In this document: positions 1 to 6,888 of the stretch, piece after piece
Position numbering within the stretch: position 1 is the first letter of the stretch
Layout of the letters: every line of letters begins with the position of its first letter
Position numbers and translations under genes: made by a program
Assembly (NCBI GenBank): GCA_947483345.1
Contig: CANKNL010000108.1
Span: 1 to 9,242 of the forward strand
Direction: 5' to 3'
Origin: Chitinophagaceae bacterium
Lineage (GTDB): Bacteria; Bacteroidota; Bacteroidia; Chitinophagales; Chitinophagaceae
DNA: 9,242 nucleotides
The notes under the pieces: generated by a model
Databases searched by the model: none
What the model saw: only the letters and a program-made list of their open reading frames with translations
What the model was told of the DNA's origin: nothing

Positions 1-276
1 ACCAGGCCCCAGGTTATTTTCAAACACAGTACCCGCTGCTCTATCAGCAGTATGGCTAAATACCGTTTGGAAAGTAGTTCACAACCTGAATCAGGCGATT
101 TTTATTTTCTTGACCTATTAAAATACCGCCCCCTTTCTAATTTTATTGCGGCAGATTTTGACGTAGAACATGCCTCTCCACAGATTCTTTTAATTAAGAA
201 CAGCATTTGTGTTTATGAGGAAAGCCATAGCGGCATTCAAATGGATGAGATCGTTGAACAAATAGCCCTCACTTAA
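1..276 (+). CDS. ytxJ: YtxJ-type monothiol bacilliredoxin, 5' end cut by window edge
   Basis: Frame 1 is open from the first base, so the gene starts upstream of the window and 91 residues are visible. The ATG at 52 is internal (visible residue 18), because the family signature lies before it: the strand VIFKHSTRCSIS with the single active-site Cys at visible residue 13. Further on, the YYLDLL/YRPLSN-like segment, SPQILLIKN and the end Y-EESH-G-I-MDEI match the YtxJ family of thioredoxin-fold proteins of about 105-110 residues, so roughly 15-20 residues are missing. These cytosolic proteins are thought to remove bacillithiol from S-bacillithiolated proteins, so the gene implies bacillithiol as the low-molecular-weight thiol (family knowledge, not seen here). 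The stop codon lies inside the 3' end of the convergent ATPase gene, an 8-bp overlap. Confidence 0.88.
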   Translation, partial: TRPQVIFKHSTRCSISSMAKYRLESSSQPESGDFYFLDLLKYRPLSNFIAADFDVEHASPQILLIKNSICVYEESHSGIQMDEIVEQIALT

Positions 277-2770
277 TTTTCAATCGCTTAAAATATTTCA
301 CTGCTTCAAACCAGATTACCGAAATAAAGCCTACTGTAATACTGGCTATTACCTGTTGCCAATTCAGTTTTTCAAATTGAAATATATTACTCAATGGCTT
401 TACCAATAAAAGTAAAGCCATCATGGCAGTAGTGATCAATATAATAATGGGTACCAGATTATTCTTATACCTGCTGGTTGTTAATACCGAGAAATAAAAT
501 GACCGGTTTACCAGAGTCAAGATGATATTGGCTGAAATGAGTGTAAGAAAAACCATCGTTCTGGTAATGTTTTCATTACAACCATAGGCTACTGCAAATT
601 GATAAATGAAAAGCGTACCAACCGTTATGGCCAATCCCTGTATTATACTGGTAGTTAACTCACGCCAGTTAAAAAAGGTATCGGAGAACGATCTTGGTTT
701 TAATAACATGCTGTTTTTTTCGATGGGTTCATTTTCATAAATGATAGAACAGGTTGGCCCCATGATCAATTCCAGAAAAATGACATGTACCGGGCTGAAA
801 ATATTAGGGTATACCCATCCCAATGCGAGTGGCATAAAAACAGTAAGAATAATAGGAATATGTATGGAAATAATATATTGAATGGCTTTTTTAAGATTGC
901 TGTAAATTCTTCGTCCCATTGCAACAGCATCAACCATTTTATCTAAATCATCATCCGTTAAAATAATTGAAGATGCCTGCCTGGCAATCTCTGATCCCTT
1001 TTTACCCATGGCAATGCCAATATGAGCCGATTTTAATGCCGGTCCGTCATTTACCCCATCACCCGTCATGGCCACTACTTCTTTATTACGCTTTAAGGCT
1101 TCAATTACCCTCAGTTTGGCATCCGGAAACATCCTGGTGAAAATATTTACCTGCTTAACTTTTTCCTGTAATTCACTATCCGACAGGCTGATCAATTCTT
1201 CGCCGCCTAAGCGTTTTTTAAAATCTTTAAATCCCACTTGTGAAGCGATGGTTTTGGTTGTTGCTTCATTATCGCCTGTGATAATTTTTACCACTATACC
1301 TGCTTGATCAAAAGCCTGAAGTACGGCAGATATATTTTTTTTGGGCGGGTCGTAAAATGCCAGTAATCCCCTAAAATCAAATTTAAGCTCCTGTTGTTGT
1401 TTCGGAAAATCCAGACCTACAAAAGTTGTTTCGGCAACAGCCAGCACCCGGTAACCAACAACAGTTAATGCCTCTAACGCTTCTTCTATTATTGATTTTT
1501 GAGTAGCTGTTAATGCCGATACCTGTAGTATGGCTTCGGGCGCTCCCTTGGCAGCTATGATACGTATACCATCCTTGTTCTCAAAAATATGTGTCATCAT
1601 GGGTGGCCTTCCACTCAATGGATATTCGTGAATCATTTTATAGTTAGGCCGTTCATCAATGCTAAACAACTGTTGGTATTTATTATGCAATACCAACTCC
1701 ATGGGGTCAAAAGGAATGGGCTCACTGGCCCACATGGCAAGTTGTATCAACGCTTTATCAGACGCCGTTAAATCGCCCTCCGGATCAATTATTTTTTGAG
1801 AATCAAATACAAATAATTTTACCAGCGACATTTTATTTTCGGTAATGGTACCGGTTTTATCAACACAAATAACCGTAGCTCCACCAAGAGACTCTACCGT
1901 TTTTGTTTGCTTAACAATAACCCCTATTTTCATTAATCGCCAGGCTCCCAATGCCATAAAGGTTGTAAAAGCTACGGGTATTTCTTCGGGCAAAATACTC
2001 ATGGCCAGCGTAAGGGCTTTCAATAAACTGTCGAAAATATTTTTGCTTTGAAAATAATTAATGCCCCATACTATGATAAAAATAATAATACCAGCAATGG
2101 CCATCTTTTTTACAAAATCGCTGATCTGTACCTGCAGAGGCGTTTTTTCTTCTGTTATGCCTTCTAAACTCTTTCCTATTTTACCCAGTTTAGTCTCACT
2201 GCCAATTTGAGTAACTGTACAAATAGCAAGTCCGCCTGCAACGAAACTGCCCTGGTAAACAAAGTTATCCGCTTCTGCTGCCGATTTAAAAACACTTAAT
2301 GATTCGCCTGTAAGAATTGATTCATTAACCGAAAAATCATTAGACTGCAGTATCCTGCCATCAGCCGGCACAGCTGTACCTTCTTCAACAATCATCAAAT
2401 CGCCTATGACGATGTCGGCGCTGTTCAAGTTGATTGTTTGTCCATTACGGATGACCTTACAATGAGGCTGTGTAAGTAATTTCAATGCATCCAACGCATT
2501 TCTGCTTCGCGAATCCTGGTAAAGTGAAATAGCAGATACCAAGACAAGGGCTGATGCCATAAAAATACCATCACTGATATGTCCGGTAATAAAATAAATA
2601 ACACTGGCTGCCACCAGTAGTAAAAGCATGGGTTCCTTAACCACATCTTTTAACGCAATCAGAAAACCCGATTTGTTTTTAAGGTCCTGCACATTAGCAC
2701 CATACTGCTTTCGGGCAGTTAAAACAGCATCATCTGATAATCCGGTAATTTGGGTAATATCTAAAGCCAT
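269..2770 (-). CDS. P2-type cation-transporting ATPase, substrate unknown
   Basis: This 833-residue inner-membrane ion pump has the full P-type ATPase core. An N-terminal cation-ATPase domain (about 5-70) precedes the actuator loop with TGES (154-157), TM4 with PEEIP (261-265), the phosphorylation motif DKTGT (Asp304), the nucleotide-binding KGAPE (408-412), TGD (498-500) and the hinge GDGVND (570-575). Four further C-terminal membrane segments follow TM6. It has no N-terminal metal-binding domain and no CPC motif, so it is not the copper pump CcoI. Against SERCA, the Ca2+ ligands of TM5 and TM6 are mostly replaced (His637, Ile640, Glu667, Met670 and Gly671 where SERCA has Asn, Glu, Asn, Thr and Asp). 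A Ca2+ role should therefore not be assumed. The TM5 HIPI and TM6 ELI-GP-CS pattern suggests a poorly characterised bacterial subfamily. It diverges from the kinase gene and has its own -7 box. No Shine-Dalgarno is visible before the ATG. Confidence 0.93.
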   Translation of the reverse strand: MALDITQITGLSDDAVLTARKQYGANVQDLKNKSGFLIALKDVVKEPMLLLLVAASVIYFITGHISDGIFMASALVLVSAISLYQDSRSRNALDALKLLTQPHCKVIRNGQTINLNSADIVIGDLMIVEEGTAVPADGRILQSNDFSVNESILTGESLSVFKSAAEADNFVYQGSFVAGGLAICTVTQIGSETKLGKIGKSLEGITEEKTPLQVQISDFVKKMAIAGIIIFIIVWGINYFQSKNIFDSLLKALTLAMSILPEEIPVAFTTFMALGAWRLMKIGVIVKQTKTVESLGGATVICVDKTGTITENKMSLVKLFVFDSQKIIDPEGDLTASDKALIQLAMWASEPIPFDPMELVLHNKYQQLFSIDERPNYKMIHEYPLSGRPPMMTHIFENKDGIRIIAAKGAPEAILQVSALTATQKSIIEEALEALTVVGYRVLAVAETTFVGLDFPKQQQELKFDFRGLLAFYDPPKKNISAVLQAFDQAGIVVKIITGDNEATTKTIASQVGFKDFKKRLGGEELISLSDSELQEKVKQVNIFTRMFPDAKLRVIEALKRNKEVVAMTGDGVNDGPALKSAHIGIAMGKKGSEIARQASSIILTDDDLDKMVDAVAMGRRIYSNLKKAIQYIISIHIPIILTVFMPLALGWVYPNIFSPVHVIFLELIMGPTCSIIYENEPIEKNSMLLKPRSFSDTFFNWRELTTSIIQGLAITVGTLFIYQFAVAYGCNENITRTMVFLTLISANIILTLVNRSFYFSVLTTSRYKNNLVPIIILITTAMMALLLLVKPLSNIFQFEKLNWQQVIASITVGFISVIWFEAVKYFKRLKIK

Positions 2771-2776
2771 TTTTAT

Positions 2777-2802
2777 TTGTTAACATACACCCTGTTAAAC
2801 AA
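2777..2802. repeat. Inverted repeat (operator or 5'-UTR hairpin) before the ATPase gene
   Basis: The left arm TTGTTAAC (2777-2784) and right arm GTTAAACAA (2794-2802) are complementary apart from one extra A in the right arm, with a 9-base spacer. The dyad lies between the ATPase -7 box (2806-2813) and its start codon (2770), so it would cover the transcription start and early leader. That suits a repressor operator or a leader hairpin. It does not fit a TTGAT-N4-ATCAA Fnr site. The bases are seen directly; function is inferred, and AT-rich DNA produces such dyads by chance fairly often. Confidence 0.4.
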
Positions 2803-2805
2803 TAA

Positions 2806-2813
2806 CAAAGATA
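2806..2813 (-). promoter_or_regulatory. Bacteroidota -7 promoter box for the ATPase gene
   Basis: On the minus strand this reads TATCTTTG, an exact match to the Bacteroidota -7 consensus TAnnTTTG. It ends 35 bases before the ATPase ATG. No clear TTG -33 element is found at the usual distance, only TTTA-like bases, so the call rests on one box. Confidence 0.5.
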
Positions 2814-2859
2814 CTTTAAATTAGGTTTTAAATTTTCTGCCCATCTATTCTCTTTTTTG

Positions 2860-2867
2860 TATTTTTA
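2860..2867 (+). promoter_or_regulatory. Weak -7 promoter candidate for the kinase-regulator pair
   Basis: TATTTTTA matches TAnnTTTG except for the last base and ends 32 bases before the kinase ATG, about the same spacing as the other two -7 boxes in the window. A CTG at 2837-2839 stands where a -33 TTG would be, 20 bases upstream. The region is rich in T runs, so chance is a real possibility. Confidence 0.28.
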
Positions 2868-2899
2868 TAAATAATCAACACGTTTCGGCAACCGCAATT

Positions 2900-4162
2900 A
2901 TGGATTTCAAAAAACTGCAACAGGAAAAAGACAAATTTGAAGCTTTATTTCAACATGCCTCGATGGGCATTATGGTTACCAATAAAAATGCCGAGATCTT
3001 ATTAGCCAATAATTTTTTACTGTCTCAGTTTGGATATGAAAATCAGGATGACCTTTTGGGTAAAAAAATAGAGATCCTTATCCCTGCACGCTATACCAAT
3101 CCCCATATTCATCTGCGGGATTCTTATATCAATGATCCTGCCGCCAGACCAATGGGATTGGGTAAAGATTTGTTTGCAGTTAAAAAAGACGGGTCCGAAT
3201 TTTCGGTTGAGATCAGTTTAAGTAATTATACAATGGATGACGAAAGGTTTACCATTGCCTTTATAAGTGATATTACCAAGCGAAAAGAATTTGAACAAGC
3301 CATCAATAAACAAAAAGACCAGTTGGCTGATACGTATAAAAAAATTGATGAGCTGAATGATGAACTGGAAGAAAAAGTTGATATCAGAACCAAACAACTG
3401 CAGGAAACAATGCAGGAACTTGAAAATTCCAAAGATGAACTGATTAAAGCATTAAGCAAGGAGAAAGAATTAGGTGATTTAAAAAGCCGGTTTGTTTCTT
3501 TGGCATCTCATGAATTCAGAACGCCATTAAGCACCATACTGTCCTCTGCATCGCTGTTGGCAAAATATACAGAAGGTGAAGAACAGGAAAAAAGGGATAA
3601 GCACATCACCCGTATCAAATCATCGGTCAATAATCTGACCGGTTTATTGAACGAATTTTTATCTATTGGCAAACTGGAGGATGGAAAAATAACAGCTAAC
3701 AATCTTGATTTTAATATTAAAGAACTCATTACATCTTTGTGCAGCGAAATGCAAAGTATTGCAAAAGCGAAGCAACAAATCAATTACAGGCATACGGGGC
3801 CTGAAAACATTATTTTAGACCCCTCCTTGTTACGCAATGTGATTACCAACCTGTTATCCAATGCGATCAAATTTTCTTCCGAATCCGGCATTATTGAAGT
3901 AGATAGTTTTGTTAAAGAAAAAGAGATTATTTTGCACATTAAGGATAATGGTGTTGGCATTTCTAAAGAAGACCAGGAACATTTATTTGAACGTTTTTTC
4001 AGAGGAACCAATGTCACCAATATACAGGGAACAGGTCTGGGCTTGCATATTGTTGGTAAATACATTGAAATTCTAGACGGTGAAATTGAATTTAAGAGCG
4101 AGTTGGAAAAAGGAACTACTTTTATCATACTTTTAAAAAGGGGAGAACTAATCAAAACCTAA
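2900..4162 (+). CDS. Soluble PAS-domain sensor histidine kinase
   Basis: The 420-residue kinase has no signal peptide or membrane segment and should sense a cytoplasmic cue. Its order is an N-terminal PAS domain (about 8-130), a charged coiled coil (about 130-192), a HisKA dimerisation domain with phospho-acceptor His204 in SHEFRTPLS, and a HATPase domain. The last shows the N-box (Asn317, Asn321), DNGVGIS (349-355) and GTGLGL (377-382). The PAS stretch IPARYTNPH lines up without gaps, from memory, with the heme-binding helix of FixL, placing His69 at the proximal heme ligand. FixL's two distal-side arginines are not kept (Ser75 and Lys89), and many non-heme PAS domains of this type also carry that His, so heme binding is only a possibility. 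No other in-frame start exists between the ATG and an upstream stop at 2822. The gene is followed after 9 bases by its probable partner regulator. Confidence 0.93.
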   Translation: MDFKKLQQEKDKFEALFQHASMGIMVTNKNAEILLANNFLLSQFGYENQDDLLGKKIEILIPARYTNPHIHLRDSYINDPAARPMGLGKDLFAVKKDGSEFSVEISLSNYTMDDERFTIAFISDITKRKEFEQAINKQKDQLADTYKKIDELNDELEEKVDIRTKQLQETMQELENSKDELIKALSKEKELGDLKSRFVSLASHEFRTPLSTILSSASLLAKYTEGEEQEKRDKHITRIKSSVNNLTGLLNEFLSIGKLEDGKITANNLDFNIKELITSLCSEMQSIAKAKQQINYRHTGPENIILDPSLLRNVITNLLSNAIKFSSESGIIEVDSFVKEKEIILHIKDNGVGISKEDQEHLFERFFRGTNVTNIQGTGLGLHIVGKYIEILDGEIEFKSELEKGTTFIILLKRGELIKT

Positions 4163-4171
4163 TTTACCTTT

Positions 4172-5236
4172 ATGCACATGAAGCAATTATTACTTATAGA
4201 AGATAATGATGAAATCAGAGAAAATACCGCCGAAATCTTAGAATTGGCAGGTTATAGGGTACGCACTGCTGAAAATGGAAAAATTGGTGTAGAATATGCT
4301 TTACTCAATAAACCCGATCTGATCATATGCGATATTATGATGCCCGTGCTGGACGGGTATGGCGTTTTACACCTCCTTAATAAAAACCCCGAACTGACCG
4401 GCATCCCGTTCATTTTTTTAACCGCTAAAGCTGATCGCAATGACTTTAGAAAAGGTATGGAAATGGGTGCAGATGATTATATTACCAAACCCTTCAGTGA
4501 TATCGAATTATTGAATGCCGTAGAAAGCCGCATTAAAAAAAATGAGATACTAACCAGATACTATACCCCGGATGCCGAAGGCATGAGCAAGTTACTCAAT
4601 GAATTCAAAGGCAAGGATCCCTTACTAACGCTGGCAGCTGACAGAAATATTAATCATTATAAAAAGAAACAACCCATTTATACGGAGGGTAATCACCCAA
4701 ACCGTTTATACTATATTCAATCGGGTAAAGTAAAAACCTGCAAGACCAATGAAGCCGGAAAAGAATTAACTGTGGGCCTTTTTAATGAAGGCGACTTTTT
4801 TGGTTATAATGCCTTGCTGGAGGAAACCGTGTATAAAGAAACTGCAGAAGCCATTGAAGACAGCGACATATCAATTATTCCAAAAGAAGATTTTGAGATA
4901 TTGTTGAACAGCAACAAGGAGGTGATACATAAATTTATTAAACTGCTGGCTAAAAATGTAACTGAAAAAGAAAACCAGCTTTTAGGTCTGGCCTATAATT
5001 CCTTACGTAAAAGAGTGGCAGATGCATTACTAACGTTACAGCTTAAATACCAAAAAGAAACACAGGATAAATTCTCTATCCATATTTCCAGGGAAGACCT
5101 GGCCAATATCGCAGGCACGGCAACGGAATCACTCATCCGTACACTCAGTGATTTTAAAAGTGAAAATTTAATAGAAATAAAAGAGGGTAATATCAGTATC
5201 ACCAACCAAAAGAAACTTGAAGATATGCTCAATTAA
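4172..5236 (+). CDS. Response regulator with receiver fused to Crp/Fnr-type DNA-binding module
   Basis: A CheY-like receiver (about 4-122) has the acidic pair Asp11 and Asp13, phospho-acceptor Asp54 in CDIMMP, Thr84 and Lys106. It is joined to a cyclic-nucleotide-binding-fold domain (about 150-265) and a Crp-type winged helix (about 280-352). In the recognition helix, Glu319 and Arg323 sit where Crp has Glu181 and Arg185, which read the G of TTGA/TGTGA-like half-sites. The pocket has no PRRSA-like cAMP signature, and no Fnr-type N-terminal cysteine cluster is present. Phosphorylation by the preceding kinase is therefore the likely input instead of a bound nucleotide or an Fe-S cluster. The protein amounts to a FixJ receiver wired directly to a FixK-like effector. 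A second in-frame ATG at 4178 is an equally good start. The stop codon lies 3 bp from the end of the convergent next gene. Confidence 0.92.
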   Translation: MHMKQLLLIEDNDEIRENTAEILELAGYRVRTAENGKIGVEYALLNKPDLIICDIMMPVLDGYGVLHLLNKNPELTGIPFIFLTAKADRNDFRKGMEMGADDYITKPFSDIELLNAVESRIKKNEILTRYYTPDAEGMSKLLNEFKGKDPLLTLAADRNINHYKKKQPIYTEGNHPNRLYYIQSGKVKTCKTNEAGKELTVGLFNEGDFFGYNALLEETVYKETAEAIEDSDISIIPKEDFEILLNSNKEVIHKFIKLLAKNVTEKENQLLGLAYNSLRKRVADALLTLQLKYQKETQDKFSIHISREDLANIAGTATESLIRTLSDFKSENLIEIKEGNISITNQKKLEDMLN

Positions 5237-5239
5237 GTT

Positions 5240-5632
5240 TTAAATCACCGATGACAGGTATTTATTAAACTCGTTCTTAAGGTTATTGAAATCTTTTTCG
5301 AAATATTCCATTTCGTTCCTCAGTTTTTCCTGAAGCTTCAGCAATTTAGTATCAATAATACCATCGGTGAGGTTTGTTATCCCCCTGTCTTGTATATTAA
5401 TATCATGACGCAGTTCGTCAATATACTCATCCTTTAAAATAAACGTATTCTGAAAATGCTCTGCCAGAGCCAGAAAATCTTTATCCATACTGTGATCAAC
5501 GACTTCGGCTAACCGATTTTTCAAATACGTATTCTCTTGCTTAAAAAATTCAAGCAACCTGATCCATGTTTTATTCTCATGGTGAAACTGATTGGGTTTG
5601 GTTAATTTAACAGGTGCCATATGATACGCCAT
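5240..5632 (-). CDS. Small coiled-coil protein of unknown function
   Basis: I do not recognise this 130-residue protein. It is hydrophilic, highly charged and probably almost all helical. A first helix spans about 21-46, a second about 50-78, and a long heptad-like helix rich in Leu, Glu, Lys and Asn spans about 92-127. It has no cysteine, signal peptide or membrane segment, and five His lie within the first 50 residues (4, 17, 18, 47 among them with 59 just after). A second ATG at 5620 (residue 5, MAPVKL) is a plausible alternative start. It is convergent with the response regulator, with 3 bp between stops, and shares a strand with the oxidase operon. A 96-bp gap and its own -7 box suggest separate transcription. 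A structural or partner-binding role is all that composition suggests. Confidence 0.75.
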   Translation of the reverse strand: MAYHMAPVKLTKPNQFHHENKTWIRLLEFFKQENTYLKNRLAEVVDHSMDKDFLALAEHFQNTFILKDEYIDELRHDINIQDRGITNLTDGIIDTKLLKLQEKLRNEMEYFEKDFNNLKNEFNKYLSSVI

Positions 5633-5666
5633 TGCGTAATTCTTATTTTATTAAACATTATTACTA

Positions 5667-5674
5667 CAAACATA
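5667..5674 (-). promoter_or_regulatory. Bacteroidota -7 promoter box for the coiled-coil gene
   Basis: On the minus strand this reads TATGTTTG, an exact TAnnTTTG match, ending 35 bases before the first ATG of the coiled-coil gene. No TTG is seen at the -33 distance. The spacing to the start codon equals that of the ATPase box, which adds some weight. Confidence 0.45.
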
Positions 5675-5728
5675 TATTTATTTTTGAGTCCTTTACAGGA
5701 TTAACATCATTCAAAAACCTGAGATTCG

Positions 5729-6445
5729 TCAGTCTTTGGTACAACATCCCTGTACATTAACTTTTTCCACATTCATTTTAGGACTTACATAAGGTATCCC
5801 TAATCCCAGGCCTCTTAATATCAGTAAACAAGCCATCAAGGCCATCATAAAAGGATAAACGCTTCTTATTTTTTGCCGCAGTGATACCCCCACATAATTG
5901 CCGAAAAAAGCGATGCTCCACATAATGGGTAATGTACCCAAACCAAAAGCCGCCATAAACAAAATACTGCCGGCCATATCACCAGCTGCAATGGCCCCTG
6001 CAATAGCCATATAAACCAATCCGCATGGCAATAACCCATTAAGTAAACCGATAACAAAGAGTGAGGTATTATTTTTTTGGGTAAAGAGGCGGCCCAGCCT
6101 TGCTCTGATTTGTGTAAAAAAATGATTAGTATGCTTTGCCGCAGTATGTTGCATTTTAAACTTTGAAGGCATAATCATAAATAATAGAATAACCAAACCT
6201 GCACTGATGGATAACCATTGCTGAAACCCGAACAAGGCAACCGTTTGTCCGATTAAACCAAATACTAAACCAAATACAGAATAGGTAACTATACGGCCGG
6301 CATTATAAATAAAAGCACCCGAAAACTTATCTGCAAAACTGGTATTGCTTAAAGGCAAAGATAAAGCCAGCGGCCCGCACATGCCTACACAGTGAAAACT
6401 GCCGACTATGCCAATCATAAAGGCCACTATAAATAATTGAAACAT
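5729..6445 (-). CDS. SafE/DsbD_2-like membrane protein of the cbb3 oxidase locus
   Basis: The 238-residue inner-membrane protein has about six hydrophobic segments. Its first carries GSFHCVGMCGP, with His18, Cys19 and Cys23. A second related half begins near 129 and has GLLPCGLVY (Cys141). This duplicated pattern fits the sulfite exporter TauE/SafE-like or DsbD_2 (UreH-like) family, whose members commonly end cbb3 oxidase clusters in Bacteroidota and are suspected of copper handling or redox transfer for oxidase assembly. Sulfite export is only a family label here. The C-terminal tail has a vicinal Cys pair (234-235), a possible extra metal or thiol site. The start codon directly abuts the ccoH stop with no spacer, which indicates translational coupling. 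No convincing terminator follows the stop. Confidence 0.85.
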   Translation of the reverse strand: MFQLFIVAFMIGIVGSFHCVGMCGPLALSLPLSNTSFADKFSGAFIYNAGRIVTYSVFGLVFGLIGQTVALFGFQQWLSISAGLVILLFMIMPSKFKMQHTAAKHTNHFFTQIRARLGRLFTQKNNTSLFVIGLLNGLLPCGLVYMAIAGAIAAGDMAGSILFMAAFGLGTLPIMWSIAFFGNYVGVSLRQKIRSVYPFMMALMACLLILRGLGLGIPYVSPKMNVEKVNVQGCCTKD

Positions 6446-6877
6446 TTATATAACAATTTTCTTTTCAAAATAATACGTCACAGTCCCATCCTGCCAGCTT
6501 AAATGCAACTCAAATAAACCCTTATTAGCAGGCGGTATGTTCAGTTTTAGAGTATCATCCTGTATAGAAAAACTTTTTTTCAAATCCTTATTTTTATCAG
6601 AAGGGCAATACAAAACAAGTTCGCCAACCAGTTTTTTACCTGCAAAATCTTTCGGAAATTTTATCAGCAGCTCATTATCTTTAATCACATATTCAACCGG
6701 CATACTCAGCGCAGCCACTCTTTTTATTTCATCAATTTTTTCCTGATACTTCAATTCACTGGCATAATAATCGGGTGTTACCAAATCTGTATTTTGATTT
6801 GATGATTTAAAAACCATAAACAAAATACCGATGATAAAAGCCACATATAACAACAGAATTTTTGTACCCCAGTTCAT
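6446..6877 (-). CDS. ccoH: CcoH/FixH-like cbb3 oxidase assembly protein
   Basis: The 143-residue protein has one N-terminal membrane anchor (about 6-23) followed by a periplasmic domain rich in beta strands. The short signature LVTPDYYASELKYQEKID right after the anchor is typical of FixH-family proteins in Bacteroidota. In proteobacteria, CcoH is needed for stable assembly of the cbb3 oxidase, and that role is inferred here from family and position. It begins 11 bp after the ccoG stop and its own stop touches the next start codon, so it sits inside an operon. Confidence 0.85.
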   Translation of the reverse strand: MNWGTKILLLYVAFIIGILFMVFKSSNQNTDLVTPDYYASELKYQEKIDEIKRVAALSMPVEYVIKDNELLIKFPKDFAGKKLVGELVLYCPSDKNKDLKKSFSIQDDTLKLNIPPANKGLFELHLSWQDGTVTYYFEKKIVI

Positions 6878-6888
6878 TAATAAATAGT

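Noticed and set aside
269..2770. The P-type ATPase as the copper pump CcoI/FixI of the oxidase cluster
   Set aside because: It has no heavy-metal-binding domain and no CPC motif. TM4 has PEEIP, which places it among P2-type pumps, and it lies on the far side of the kinase/regulator genes.
2865..2878. Fnr-type box (TTGAT-N4-ATCAA) upstream of the kinase
   Set aside because: The right half ATCAA is present, but the left half reads TTATA and matches at only two of five bases. A lone half-site in AT-rich DNA is not evidence.
2886..2894. Small CGG-CAA-CCG hairpin just before the kinase ATG
   Set aside because: A 3-bp stem with a 3-base loop is too small to mean anything without conservation.
3508..4155. 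Open frames on the minus strand opposite the histidine kinase
   Set aside because: They are Ser/Leu-rich shadows of the kinase HisKA and HATPase coding sequence, with no start-site or domain support.
5689..5700. Terminator after the SafE-like gene (TCCT/AGGA stem)
   Set aside because: The stem is only 4 bp and no T tract follows on the minus strand, so it does not look like an intrinsic terminator.
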